A stretch of 18,373 bases of DNA, taken from assembly GCA_964356295.1 (NCBI GenBank), contig CAYHHE010000060.1, forward strand, positions 1-18,373, in the 5' to 3' direction. Both the position numbers and the translations under genes were made by a program. Position 1 is the stretch's first letter; every line of letters begins with the position of its first letter. The notes under the pieces were generated by a model. It did not search any database. It saw nothing but the letters and a program-made list of their open reading frames with translations, and had not been told where the DNA came from. This DNA is from CAVQGZ01 sp964356295 (GTDB taxonomy: Bacteria > Actinomycetota > Actinomycetes > Jiangellales > Jiangellaceae). This document shows positions 1-8,319 of this stretch, one piece after another.

Positions 1-40
1 AGCCCTTGGAGACCCCCACCCGAGCAGGGATCATTGAGTC

Positions 41-1942
41 GTGACAGGCATGGACGAGCAACTGACCCTGGCCGCGGACTTCGAGCCGTCGACCTACGAG
101 CAGTGGCGCGCGAGCGTGGACGCCGTCCTCGGCCGACGGCGCGGCGACCTGTCCCCGCAGGACCTTGCACGGCTGTTCGACAAGGTGCTGACCACGCGCA
201 CCGACGACGGCATCGTGCTGCAGCCGCTCTACCGCGCCGAGGATGTACTGGGCGATCCAGGGCTCCCGGGGCAGGCACCGTTCCTGCGGGGGCGGTCGGC
301 CGCTGGTCCGGTGCCATCCGGCTGGGACATCCGACAGCTGGTGCGCCTCCAGCCCGACACCAGGGCGACCAACGCTGCGGTGCTCGAGGAGCTGGAGTCA
401 GGCAGTACGTCGCTCTGGCTGGACGTGGACGGGCAGCCGCCGAGCGTGCCCACCCTGGACGCCGTGCTGTCCGGGGTCTACCTGGAGCTGGTGCCGATCG
501 TCTTGGCACCCGGGCCGGTGGCCACCGATGCCGCATCGTCCCTGCTCGAGCTGTGGAGACGACGCGACACGCCCGCCGATGAGGCACGCGGGACGCTCGG
601 CTTCGACCCGGTGGGGAGAGCAGCCGTCAGCGGAGGGGTGGAGGACGCACAGATCGGCCTGGCTGCAGCAACACAGGTCGCCCGGCAGGTCAGCGGTGAG
701 TTCCCGCGTGTACTCACCCTGGTGGCCGATGGCACCGTCTACCACGACGCCGGCGCCGCCGATGCCGACGAGCTCGCGCTGGCCCTGGCCACGGCAGTGA
801 CGTACCTGCGCACGCTGGTTTCCTCCGGTATGGCCCTGGACGCGGCCGCCAGGCAGATCGAGTTCCGCCTTGCGGTGAGCGACGACCAGTTCCCCTCGAT
901 CGCCAAGCTGCGGGCGGCCCGGCGGCTGTGGGCCCGGGTGACCGAGGTAGCGGGGGTGTCTGACGGGGCTCGGGGCGCGCGGCTGCATGCCGTCACGTCC
1001 GCAGCGATGCTCACCCGGTACGACCCATGGGTCAACCTCTTGCGCACCACGGTAGCCGGATTCGCCGCAGGCGTCGGCGGCGCCGATGCGCTCACCGTTC
1101 ATCCGCACGACGCTCTCCTGGCCGAAGCCGGCGCGGACGGCGGTCTGGGCACCCGACTGGCGCGCAACGTGCAGACGATCCTGCTCGAGGAGTCACACCT
1201 GGGTCGGGTGATCGACCCCGCGGGTGGCTCGTGGTTCGTCGAGCGACTCAGCCACGCCCTGGCGCGACGGGCGTGGGACAGGTTCGCCGAGCTCGAGCGC
1301 AACGGCGGGGTCGTGGCGGGCCTGGACTCCGGGCTCGTGCAGCAGTGGCTGGGCCAGGCCAATGCGCGCCGGGCCGATCGGGTCGCCCGCCGACGGCAAC
1401 CGATCACCGGCGTCAGCGAGTTCCCGAACCTCGCCGACCAGGCCCCGCCAGCGCCGGCACGCGACGTCGTGTCCGCGGCCTTCCCTGGGGTGGCCCCGCA
1501 CTTCTACGCAGAGGACTTCGAACGACTCCGCGACCGCGCCGCGACCGCAGCACGGTCCGGGCAGCCACCGACGGTGTTCCTGGCCACCCTCGGCCCGCTG
1601 GCCGAGCACGCCGCGCGAGCCACGTTCTGCACGAACCTGTTCGCTGCCGGCGGTATCACCTCCACCACCGCCGGCCCGGTCACCCCGGACGCGGTGGCCG
1701 ACGCGTTCGCCGAATCAGGAGCCAGGCTGGCCTGCATCTGCGGGACGAACGAGCGCTACGCGCAGGAGGCCGTCGACGTGGCCCGAGCCCTCGCCGCGGC
1801 GGCGCCCGACCGGCTGTACCTCGCGGGGGCTCCGGGTGACCTGCGGGCCGATCTGCAGGCCGCCGGGGTGGAGGAGTTCGTCGTCGCAGGTGACGACGCC
1901 GTCGCCCTGCTGGACCGAGCCCTGACAGCAGTGGGGGTATAG
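41..1942 (+). CDS. mutA: methylmalonyl-CoA mutase small (beta) subunit
   Basis: This is the non-catalytic partner of the B12-dependent methylmalonyl-CoA mutase heterodimer, which interconverts (R)-methylmalonyl-CoA and succinyl-CoA in the cytoplasm. The 633-residue product is close to the size of known actinobacterial MutA. It has a mutase TIM-barrel region (for example the segment KLRAARRLWARV, shared with MutB, and VIDPAGGSWFVERL) and a degenerate C-terminal B12-binding-like domain. The DxHxxG cobalamin-ligand motif present in the next gene is absent, as is normal for MutA. The stop is 2 bases before the mutB ATG, so the two are co-translated. I chose GTG 41; ATG 50 in the same frame is an alternative and neither has a clear Shine-Dalgarno. 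Only 40 bases lie upstream, so the promoter cannot be judged. Confidence 0.93.
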   Translation: MTGMDEQLTLAADFEPSTYEQWRASVDAVLGRRRGDLSPQDLARLFDKVLTTRTDDGIVLQPLYRAEDVLGDPGLPGQAPFLRGRSAAGPVPSGWDIRQLVRLQPDTRATNAAVLEELESGSTSLWLDVDGQPPSVPTLDAVLSGVYLELVPIVLAPGPVATDAASSLLELWRRRDTPADEARGTLGFDPVGRAAVSGGVEDAQIGLAAATQVARQVSGEFPRVLTLVADGTVYHDAGAADADELALALATAVTYLRTLVSSGMALDAAARQIEFRLAVSDDQFPSIAKLRAARRLWARVTEVAGVSDGARGARLHAVTSAAMLTRYDPWVNLLRTTVAGFAAGVGGADALTVHPHDALLAEAGADGGLGTRLARNVQTILLEESHLGRVIDPAGGSWFVERLSHALARRAWDRFAELERNGGVVAGLDSGLVQQWLGQANARRADRVARRRQPITGVSEFPNLADQAPPAPARDVVSAAFPGVAPHFYAEDFERLRDRAATAARSGQPPTVFLATLGPLAEHAARATFCTNLFAAGGITSTTAGPVTPDAVADAFAESGARLACICGTNERYAQEAVDVARALAAAAPDRLYLAGAPGDLRADLQAAGVEEFVVAGDDAVALLDRALTAVGV

Positions 1943-1944
1943 CG

Positions 1945-4185
1945 ATGACCGATCCCTTCGTCCCGAGCTTCGCCGAGGTCCCGCTGGACTCCGACGCCCT
2001 CACCGTCGCCGACCTGTCTGCGTGGCGATCACAGTTCACCCGCGAGGTCGGGCAGTCCCCGGACGAGGCCGGCTGGACCACCCCGGAGGGGATCGCCGTC
2101 CCCCCGCTCTACACCGCGACCGACCTCGACGGCCTGGACTTCCTGCACACCTACCCCGGGCACCCGCCGTACCTGCGCGGGCCCTACCCGACCATGTACG
2201 TCAACCAGCCGTGGACCGTCCGGCAGTACGCCGGCTTCTCCACCGCTTCGGACTCCAACGCCTTCTACCGGCGCAACCTCGCCGCCGGTCAGAAGGGCCT
2301 GTCCATCGCCTTCGACCTGGCCACCCACCGCGGCTACGACTCCGACAACCCTCGCGTGCCCGGGGACGTCGGCATGGCCGGGGTCGCCATCGACTCGATC
2401 CTCGACATGCGCCAGCTCTTCGACGGTATCCCGCTGGACCAGATGAGCGTGTCGATGACCATGAACGGTGCGGTGCTGCCGGTCATGGCGCTCTACATCG
2501 TCGCGGCGGAGGAGCAGGGCGTCGCGCACCGCACGCTCACCGGCACGATCCAGAACGACGTGCTCAAGGAGTTCATGGTCCGCAACACCTACATCTACCC
2601 GCCCGAGCCGTCGATGCAGATCATCTCCGACATCTTCGCCTACACCTCCGCGGAGATGCCGAGGTTCAACTCGATCTCGATCTCCGGCTACCACATGCAG
2701 GAGGCCGGGGCCACCGCCGACCTCGAGCTCGGCTACACCCTGGCCGACGGGCTGGAATACCTGCGGGCCGGGGTGGACGCCGGGCTCGACATCGACACCT
2801 TCGCCCCACGGATCTCCTTCTTCTGGGCGATCGGGATGAACTTCTTCATGGAGGTGGCCAAGCTGCGGGCGGCCCGCCTGCTGTGGGCGAAGATCGTCAA
2901 GGGCTTCGGCCCGACCAACGACAAGGCCTTGTCGCTGCGCACCCACAGCCAGACCAGCGGATGGTCGCTGACCGCGCAGGATGTCTTCAACAACGTCATC
3001 CGCACCTGCGTCGAGGCGATGGCGGCGACCCAGGGGCACACCCAGTCGCTGCACACGAACTCCCTGGACGAGGCGTTGGCGCTGCCCACCGACTTCAGTG
3101 CTCGCATCGCGCGCAACACTCAGCTGCTGCTGCAGCAGGAGTCCGGCACCACCCGGGTCATCGACCCGTGGGGCGGGTCGTACTACGTCGAGCGGCTCAC
3201 CTACGAGCTCGCTCACAAGGCCTGGGAGCACATCGCCGAGACCGAGGACGTCGGCGGCATGACCAAGGCCATCGAGGCCGGCCTGCCCAAGATGCGCATC
3301 GAGGAGGCCGCGGCTCGCACCCAGGCCCGCATCGACTCCGGTCAGCAACCGGTGATCGGCGTCAACAAGTACCGGCCGCACGTTGACACCCCCGTCGAGG
3401 TGCTCAAGGTCGACAACACCGCGGTGCGCGCCGAGCAGCTGGCCAAGCTGGAGGCGCTGCGCGCGGAGCGGGACCCGGCCCGCATCGAGGCCGCATTGGA
3501 CGCGCTCACCGCGGCCGCGCGGGCGATCGCGGACGGCACGCGGGGTCGGGGCCTCGAGCAGAACCTGCTGGCGCTGTCGGTGGACGCGGCACGCGCGCAC
3601 GCCACCGTCGGGGAGATGAGCGACTCGCTGGAGAAGGTCTTCGGCCGGCACACCGCGACGATCAGGACAATCTCCGGTGTGTACCGACAGGAGATGGGCG
3701 ACTCCGAGGCCGCCGACCGGGTGCGGGAGCGGTGCGAACGCTTCGAGCGCGCCCACGGGAGGCGACCACGCATGCTGGTGGCGAAGATGGGGCAGGACGG
3801 CCACGACCGCGGTCAGAAGGTGATCGCGACCGCATTCGCCGACCTCGGGTTCGACATCGACGTCGGGCCGCTGTTCCAGACCCCAGCCGAGGCCGCGCTG
3901 CAGGCGGTCGAGGCCGACGTGCACGTGGTCGGGGCGTCCTCGCTGGCGGCCGGCCACCTCACCCTGGTACCCCAGCTGCGCGCCGAGCTGGCGTCCCTGG
4001 GGCGCGACGACATCATGGTCGTCGTGGGCGGCGTGATTCCCCCCGACGACGTCCAGCCCCTGCTCGACGCGGGCGCCTGCGCGGTCTACCCGCCGGGCAC
4101 GGTGATCGCGGAGGCGGCACTCGACCTTCTCGACGACCTGGAGCAGCGGCTCTCCGGTGAGGTGCTCACCGGGGACACTGCGTGA
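1945..4185 (+). CDS. mutB: methylmalonyl-CoA mutase large (alpha, catalytic) subunit
   Basis: This is the catalytic subunit of methylmalonyl-CoA mutase, giving succinyl-CoA from propionyl-CoA-derived methylmalonyl-CoA. The product is 746 residues, a normal length. The N-terminal barrel holds the substrate Tyr in TVRQYAGF (Tyr95, equivalent to Tyr89 of the Propionibacterium enzyme) and the carboxylate-binding Arg in EFMVRNTYIYPP (equivalent to Arg207). This Tyr/Arg pair marks methylmalonyl rather than isobutyryl specificity. The C-terminal B12 domain carries DGHDRG at residues 618-623, with His620 as the expected lower axial cobalt ligand, and a later VVVGGVIPPDD segment. The gene starts 2 bases after mutA and overlaps meaB by 4 bases, giving a mutA-mutB-meaB operon. 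A G-rich stretch about 8 bases before ATG 1945 may be its ribosome-binding site. Confidence 0.97.
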   Translation: MTDPFVPSFAEVPLDSDALTVADLSAWRSQFTREVGQSPDEAGWTTPEGIAVPPLYTATDLDGLDFLHTYPGHPPYLRGPYPTMYVNQPWTVRQYAGFSTASDSNAFYRRNLAAGQKGLSIAFDLATHRGYDSDNPRVPGDVGMAGVAIDSILDMRQLFDGIPLDQMSVSMTMNGAVLPVMALYIVAAEEQGVAHRTLTGTIQNDVLKEFMVRNTYIYPPEPSMQIISDIFAYTSAEMPRFNSISISGYHMQEAGATADLELGYTLADGLEYLRAGVDAGLDIDTFAPRISFFWAIGMNFFMEVAKLRAARLLWAKIVKGFGPTNDKALSLRTHSQTSGWSLTAQDVFNNVIRTCVEAMAATQGHTQSLHTNSLDEALALPTDFSARIARNTQLLLQQESGTTRVIDPWGGSYYVERLTYELAHKAWEHIAETEDVGGMTKAIEAGLPKMRIEEAAARTQARIDSGQQPVIGVNKYRPHVDTPVEVLKVDNTAVRAEQLAKLEALRAERDPARIEAALDALTAAARAIADGTRGRGLEQNLLALSVDAARAHATVGEMSDSLEKVFGRHTATIRTISGVYRQEMGDSEAADRVRERCERFERAHGRRPRMLVAKMGQDGHDRGQKVIATAFADLGFDIDVGPLFQTPAEAALQAVEADVHVVGASSLAAGHLTLVPQLRAELASLGRDDIMVVVGGVIPPDDVQPLLDAGACAVYPPGTVIAEAALDLLDDLEQRLSGEVLTGDTA

Positions 4186-5183
4186 CGGTGCGCCCAGCAG
4201 CCACCGTCGACGTCGACTGGCTCGTCGACGGCGTGCACTCGGGCAACCGGGCGGCGATGGCACGAGCGATCACGCTCGTGGAGTCCACCCGCCCGGACCA
4301 CCAGGACCTGGCCCAGGACCTGCTGGTGCGGCTGCTCCCGGAGACGGGCGCGGCACAGCGGGTCGGCATCAGCGGCGTGCCGGGCGCGGGCAAGTCGACG
4401 TTCGTGGACGCCCTCGGCACCATGCTGACCGGGCAGGGGCGCCGCGTCGCGGTGCTGGCGGTCGACCCGTCCTCGACCCGGCACGGGGGCAGCATCCTGG
4501 GCGACAAGACCCGCATGGCCAGACTCGCAGTCGACCCCCAGGCTTTCATCCGCCCCTCCCCCACCTCGGGGACGCTCGGTGGGGTGGCCCGCTCCACCCG
4601 TCAGGCGATGGTCGTCGTCGAGGCTGCCGGGTATGACGTGGTGCTCATCGAGACCGTCGGGGTGGGCCAGTCGGAGACCACGGTCGCGGAGATGGTCGAC
4701 ACATTCCTCCTGCTCATGGTGGCGCGCACCGGCGATGCCCTGCAGGGCATGAAGCGCGGCGTGCTGGAGATCGCCGATGTCATCGCGGTGAACAAGGCCG
4801 ACGGCGACAACGTCATCGAGGCCAAGCGGGCCGCCCGAGAGCTGGCGGACATCCTGCGGCTCATGGAGCCCGCCAGGGGCGGCTGGCGCGCCCCGGTGCT
4901 CACCTGCTCGGCGCTGACCGGCGAGCGGGTCGACGACGTCTGGGAGCAGGTGTGCGCGCACCGGTCAGCCTTGGAGTCCTCCGGTGAGCTGGAGGCCAAG
5001 CGAGCCGACCAGGAGGTGGCCTGGATGTGGTCGACGGTGCAGGACCGGGTGCTGCACCGGCTCCGCCACGACGACGCGACCCGAGACGCGGTCGCGGCGC
5101 TGGAGGCCGACCTGCGGGCGGGCTCGACGACGGCCGCACGGGCAGCCTCGACGCTGCTCGACCGGCTGGGCTGGCTGCGCTGA
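4182..5183 (+). CDS. meaB: MeaB-type G-protein chaperone of methylmalonyl-CoA mutase
   Basis: This P-loop GTPase of the MeaB/ArgK (MMAA) family gates cobalamin loading and protects or repairs methylmalonyl-CoA mutase. The 333-residue protein has the family layout: an N-terminal helical segment, then Walker A GVPGAGKST at residues 65-73, a Mg-binding AVDPSS segment, the switch ETVGVGQSE, and the base-specificity motif NKAD. The C-terminal dimerisation arm follows. It begins with GTG inside the end of mutB (GTGA, 4-base overlap), so translation is coupled to the mutase it serves. Its stop codon (TGA, 5181-5183) directly abuts the stop of the opposing second GTPase gene. The assignment is firm from motifs and context. 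Older annotations call this family ArgK (LAO/AO transport ATPase), which is misleading here. Confidence 0.95.
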   Translation: MTVRPAATVDVDWLVDGVHSGNRAAMARAITLVESTRPDHQDLAQDLLVRLLPETGAAQRVGISGVPGAGKSTFVDALGTMLTGQGRRVAVLAVDPSSTRHGGSILGDKTRMARLAVDPQAFIRPSPTSGTLGGVARSTRQAMVVVEAAGYDVVLIETVGVGQSETTVAEMVDTFLLLMVARTGDALQGMKRGVLEIADVIAVNKADGDNVIEAKRAARELADILRLMEPARGGWRAPVLTCSALTGERVDDVWEQVCAHRSALESSGELEAKRADQEVAWMWSTVQDRVLHRLRHDDATRDAVAALEADLRAGSTTAARAASTLLDRLGWLR

Positions 5184-6161
5184 CTATGGATGCGCACCGA
5201 CAGGCGCCCGGGTGAGCGAGGCCACCAGCCGGTCGTGGAAGTCCCGCTGCGCGGCCTCGAACCCACCCGACCGCACCAGACAATCGGCCGAGCCGCCCAG
5301 GGACCGCTCCAGGTAGGCGGTGCCCACCCGGCCCCACTCGTCCTTGACCCACCGTTCGAAGAAGTAGGGCTCGCGGCCCACGATGCCCGGGTGAGCGCCA
5401 TGCAGGGTGGCTGCCATCGCCTCGGCCAGCTCGCCGATGCCCTGACCGGTCTTGGCGCTGGTCTGGAAGACCGGGACGGGCTCGGTGTCGAACGGGCGAG
5501 CCAGCCAGAGGCTCGACTGAAGGTGGTGCAGGCTCTGCTGGGCCTGCGGCTCGTCACACTTGTTCAGCACGAAGGCGTGCGGCACCTCGATGATCCCGGC
5601 CTTGAGGAACTGCACCTCGTCCCCGCCCAACGGCTGCAGCACCAAGTACACCTGGTCGGCAAGGTGCCGGACGTCGGCCTCGCTCTGCCCGACACCGACG
5701 GTCTCGACCAGCACCATGTCCACGAGGTACGCCAGCAGGCGGCACACCTGGAAGGACGACGGGCCGAGGCCCCCGAGCTCCGTGGCCGATGCCTGGCTAC
5801 GGAAGAACAATCGCCCCGAAGAGGCTGACGGCCGCAGTCGGGTGCGGTCGCCGAGCAGCGAGCCGCCGGAGAGATGACTGGACGGGTCGACAGCCACCAC
5901 CCCGATGAGCAGCGAGTGGTCGTGGTCGAGCAGATGGGTCGTGAGTCGGGCCACCAGCGACGACTTCCCCGACCCCGGGGTCCCGGTGACACCCAGGACG
6001 ATCGCGTCAGGCTCCACCCCGCGGGCGGCGAATGCCTTGACGACCTGCTGCCGCTGCTCCAACGCCGTCGGACGCTGGTCCTCGAACAGCCCGACCAGTC
6101 GGCTGACCGCGCCCTTGGTCCCGCCGAGTGCCTGCTCGACCAGGCCGTCGACGTCGTTCAG
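5184..6161 (-). CDS. second MeaB-family GTPase, likely partner of the downstream-facing ecm-type mutase
   Basis: This is a second, divergent member of the MeaB/ArgK family. It has Walker A GTPGSGKSS, a VAVDPSS segment, the switch ETVGVGQSE and the base motif NKCDE. It follows the ethylmalonyl-CoA mutase-like gene, so its likely job is loading or protecting that mutase (inference). The start is a real problem. The first standard start codon in frame is TTG 6062, which would remove about 33 residues. The stretch upstream (including DVDGLVEQALGG and LVGLFEDQRP) looks like the family's N-terminal helices and keeps very high third-position GC. No ATG, GTG or TTG exists in frame between the mutase stop and 6062. 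I have placed the start at CTG 6161, which overlaps the mutase TGA; GGTGG lies just upstream. A frameshift-made mutase-GTPase fusion or an assembly indel would also explain it. The function is firm, the 5' end is not. Confidence 0.85.
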   Translation of the reverse strand: MNDVDGLVEQALGGTKGAVSRLVGLFEDQRPTALEQRQQVVKAFAARGVEPDAIVLGVTGTPGSGKSSLVARLTTHLLDHDHSLLIGVVAVDPSSHLSGGSLLGDRTRLRPSASSGRLFFRSQASATELGGLGPSSFQVCRLLAYLVDMVLVETVGVGQSEADVRHLADQVYLVLQPLGGDEVQFLKAGIIEVPHAFVLNKCDEPQAQQSLHHLQSSLWLARPFDTEPVPVFQTSAKTGQGIGELAEAMAATLHGAHPGIVGREPYFFERWVKDEWGRVGTAYLERSLGGSADCLVRSGGFEAAQRDFHDRLVASLTRAPVGAHP

Positions 6162-8203
6162 GACGCCACCGCCCCACCCGGCGGCGGAACCTCGGCGTCG
6201 CTCTCGAGCATGCCGACGATGGCGTCCATGATGTCCAGCAGCTGGTAGTTGGCCGGCGTGTACACCTGGCGAACCCCGATCGCGTGGAGCTTCTCGAAGT
6301 CCGACTCCGGCACGATCCCACCGAGCACCACCCGGATGTGCCCGGCGCCGTTCGCGCGCAGCCCGTCCACGATCTGCTCGGCGAGTGCCACGTGCGAGCC
6401 CGACAGCACCGACGCCCCGATGACGTCCGCGCCCTCCTCCACCGCCGAGGTGACGATCTCCTCGGCCGAGAGCCGGATGCCGGAGTAGATGACGTCGAAC
6501 CCGACGTGACGGGCCGACACCGCGATCACCTCGGCGCCGTTGGAGTGACCGTCGAGGCCGGGCTTGCCTACCACCAGGCGCGGCCGGTGGCCCAGCACAT
6601 CGGTCAGGGCGTCGAGCCGGGCGCGCAGCGCGTCCACCCGGTCACCGGAGAGGTTGAGCTGCTGGCCCTCGACACCGGTGGCCGGTCGGTACTCGCCGAA
6701 CACCTCGCGAAGCGCTCCGGCCCACTCACCGGTGGTCACGCGCGCCAGCGCGCACTCGATCGACGGCTCCATCATCGACGTCCCGTCCCGAGCGGCCTGC
6801 TGCAGCGCGTCGAGGGCTCGGGCCACGCGGTCCGGGTCACGCCTGGCCTTGGTCGCCTCGAGGTGCTCGACGGTGTCCCGGATCGCGGACTCGTCCAGCT
6901 TGAAGATGCCGCGGTCCTCCCCCGACAGCAGCGGGGACGGCAGGCTCTCGGTCCACCGGTTCACCCCGACGACGATCTGGTCCCCGGTGTTGATCCGGCT
7001 GACGCGCTCCGACATCGATCGCACCAACGAGGACTTCATGTAGCCGGACTCGATGGCGGGGATGACCCCGCCCATCTCCATGATCCGGTCGACCTCCTCG
7101 CGGGCGCCGGCCTTGAGCTCGGCGACCTTGGCCTCGATGACCGGGCTGCCGTCGAAGATGTCCGGGTACTCCAGCAGGTCGGTCTCGTAGGCCAGGATCT
7201 GCTGCAGCCGAAGGGACCACTGCTGGTCCCAAGGCCGAGGCAGCGACATCGCCTCGTTCCAGGCCGGCAGCTGCAGGGCGCGGCAGCGGGCGTTGCGGCT
7301 GAGGGTGACCCCGAGCGCCTCGAGGAGGATGCGCCAGGCGTTGTTCTCCGGCTGCGTCTCGGTGAGCCCGAGGGAGTTGACCTGCACGCCGTAACGGAAC
7401 CGCCGGTACTTCTCGTCCTGCACCCCGTAGCGCTCGACGAGCAGCTCGTCCCACAGCTCGACGAACGCCCGCATCTTGCTCATCTCCTCGACGAACCGGA
7501 TGCCGGCGTTGACGAAGAACGAGATCCGCCCGACGGCCCGCTCGAACTGCTCGGGCGTGAAGTGACCACGCTGCTCCAGCAGGTCCAGCAGGCTCAGGGC
7601 GTTGGCCAAGGCGAACGCCAGCTCCTGGGCGGGGGTCGCACCGGCCTCCTGGAGGTGGTAGGAGCAGATGTTGGACGCGTTCCACTTCGGCATCGCATCC
7701 AGGCAGAACTCGTACATCTCCGCGATGATCCGCATGCTCTCGGTCGGCGGGTAGATGTAGGTGCCCCGGGCCAGGTACTCCTTGACCAGGTCGTTCTGGG
7801 TGGTCCCGGTCAGCTTCGTGACGTCCTCGCCACGCTCGCGCGCCACTGCCACGTACAGCGCCAGCAGCCACATCGCGGTGCCGTTGATGGTCATGGAGGT
7901 GTTCATCTGCTCCAGGGGGATCCCCTCGAACAGGAACTCCATGTCGTCCAGGGTGTTGATCGGCACCCCGACCTTGCCGATCTCCGGTCCGGCGATCGGG
8001 TCGTCGGAGGAGTAGCCGCACTGGGTGGGCAGGTCGAAGGCGATCGACAGCCCGGTCTGCCCGGCGGCGAGGTTCTTGCGGTACAGCTCGTTGGACGCCT
8101 TCGGGCTGGAGTGCCCGGCGTAGGTGCGGATGATCCACGGCTTGTCGCGGGTCGACTGCCCGTCGGCGTCGTAGAGGCGGTGCGCGGCGCGTTCCTCGGT
8201 CAC
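6158..8203 (-). CDS. ecm: ethylmalonyl-CoA mutase-like B12 enzyme (Ecm/MeaA type)
   Basis: This is a single-chain coenzyme-B12 acyl-CoA mutase of 681 residues. It joins the barrel and the B12 domain in one polypeptide, like Ecm/MeaA and unlike the two-subunit isobutyryl- and 2-hydroxyisobutyryl-CoA mutases. Family-specific segments include RTYAGHSS, DLPTQCGY, MNTSMTINGTA, ICSYHLQEAGATP and LPRPWDQQWSLR. Tyr28 and Arg146 match the Tyr/Arg pair that holds a free carboxylate, so the substrate should be a dicarboxylic acyl-CoA such as ethylmalonyl-CoA. The B12 motif DGHSNG is at residues 551-556 with His553 as axial ligand. I chose GTG 8203 because similar proteins begin shortly before the KPWIIRTYAGHS stretch; a TTG at 8245 would add 14 weak residues. 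The gene is followed by an overlapping MeaB-type GTPase and is divergent from a crotonase. No crotonyl-CoA carboxylase/reductase is in view, so the exact substrate is inferred. Confidence 0.88.
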   Translation of the reverse strand: MTEERAAHRLYDADGQSTRDKPWIIRTYAGHSSPKASNELYRKNLAAGQTGLSIAFDLPTQCGYSSDDPIAGPEIGKVGVPINTLDDMEFLFEGIPLEQMNTSMTINGTAMWLLALYVAVARERGEDVTKLTGTTQNDLVKEYLARGTYIYPPTESMRIIAEMYEFCLDAMPKWNASNICSYHLQEAGATPAQELAFALANALSLLDLLEQRGHFTPEQFERAVGRISFFVNAGIRFVEEMSKMRAFVELWDELLVERYGVQDEKYRRFRYGVQVNSLGLTETQPENNAWRILLEALGVTLSRNARCRALQLPAWNEAMSLPRPWDQQWSLRLQQILAYETDLLEYPDIFDGSPVIEAKVAELKAGAREEVDRIMEMGGVIPAIESGYMKSSLVRSMSERVSRINTGDQIVVGVNRWTESLPSPLLSGEDRGIFKLDESAIRDTVEHLEATKARRDPDRVARALDALQQAARDGTSMMEPSIECALARVTTGEWAGALREVFGEYRPATGVEGQQLNLSGDRVDALRARLDALTDVLGHRPRLVVGKPGLDGHSNGAEVIAVSARHVGFDVIYSGIRLSAEEIVTSAVEEGADVIGASVLSGSHVALAEQIVDGLRANGAGHIRVVLGGIVPESDFEKLHAIGVRQVYTPANYQLLDIMDAIVGMLESDAEVPPPGGAVAS

Positions 8204-8259
8204 GTCCCGACGATAGGCAGCCTGACCTGCGTCAAGCCAGAGCAAGTGGCCAACCTCAT
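8200..8259 (-). CDS. possible 19-codon leader ORF overlapping the ecm start
   Basis: A small ORF, MRLATCSGLTQVRLPIVGT, begins with ATG 8259. It is preceded at 5 bases by AGGAG within a longer purine-rich run, the best ribosome-binding site in this divergent region. Its TGA overlaps the ecm GTG in a GTGA arrangement, the same junction used at mutB/meaB and at ceo/LLM. It could couple or regulate translation of the mutase. It is too short for codon statistics, and a leaderless transcript starting at the ecm GTG would exclude it. No known leader-peptide family is recognised. Confidence 0.35.
   Translation of the reverse strand: MRLATCSGLTQVRLPIVGT
8210..8215 (-). promoter_or_regulatory. possible -10 element for a leaderless ecm transcript
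   Basis: TATCGT on the minus strand ends 6 bases before the ecm GTG at 8203. This fits the actinobacterial TANNNT -10 pattern and would place the transcript start at or next to the GTG. A TTGACG lies upstream but only 14 bases away, shorter than the usual spacing. This model competes with the longer transcript needed for the leader ORF. Confidence 0.3.
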
Positions 8260-8305
8260 GCCCACTCCTTCTCCTGGACGGGTTCCCCGCACCGGCCGTC
8301 CTGGC

Positions 8306-8311
8306 TAGCGT
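8306..8311 (+). promoter_or_regulatory. -10 element for a leaderless crotonase transcript
   Basis: TAGCGT matches the actinobacterial TANNNT -10 pattern. It is followed by 8 bases and then the ATG at 8320, so transcription would start at the start codon. No Shine-Dalgarno precedes the ATG, which agrees with leaderless translation. A poor -35-like TTCCCC lies at 8283-8288 with 17-base spacing. Confidence 0.45.
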
Positions 8312-8319
8312 CGCCGTCC

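Noticed and set aside
1..40. Cobalamin riboswitch upstream of the B12 enzyme genes
   Set aside because: Only 40 bases lie before mutA, and the 116-base region before ecm shows no B12-box-like sequence. Nothing supports a riboswitch in the window.
2029..4263. Long minus-strand open frame of 744 codons opposite mutB and meaB
   Set aside because: It is an antisense shadow of high-GC genes: the product is rich in repetitive Val/Gly/Asp/Arg with no recognisable domain, while mutB on the other strand is unmistakable.
6128..8308. Long plus-strand open frame of 726 codons opposite the ecm-type mutase
   Set aside because: Same reason: antisense shadow without domains; the minus strand encodes a clear mutase.
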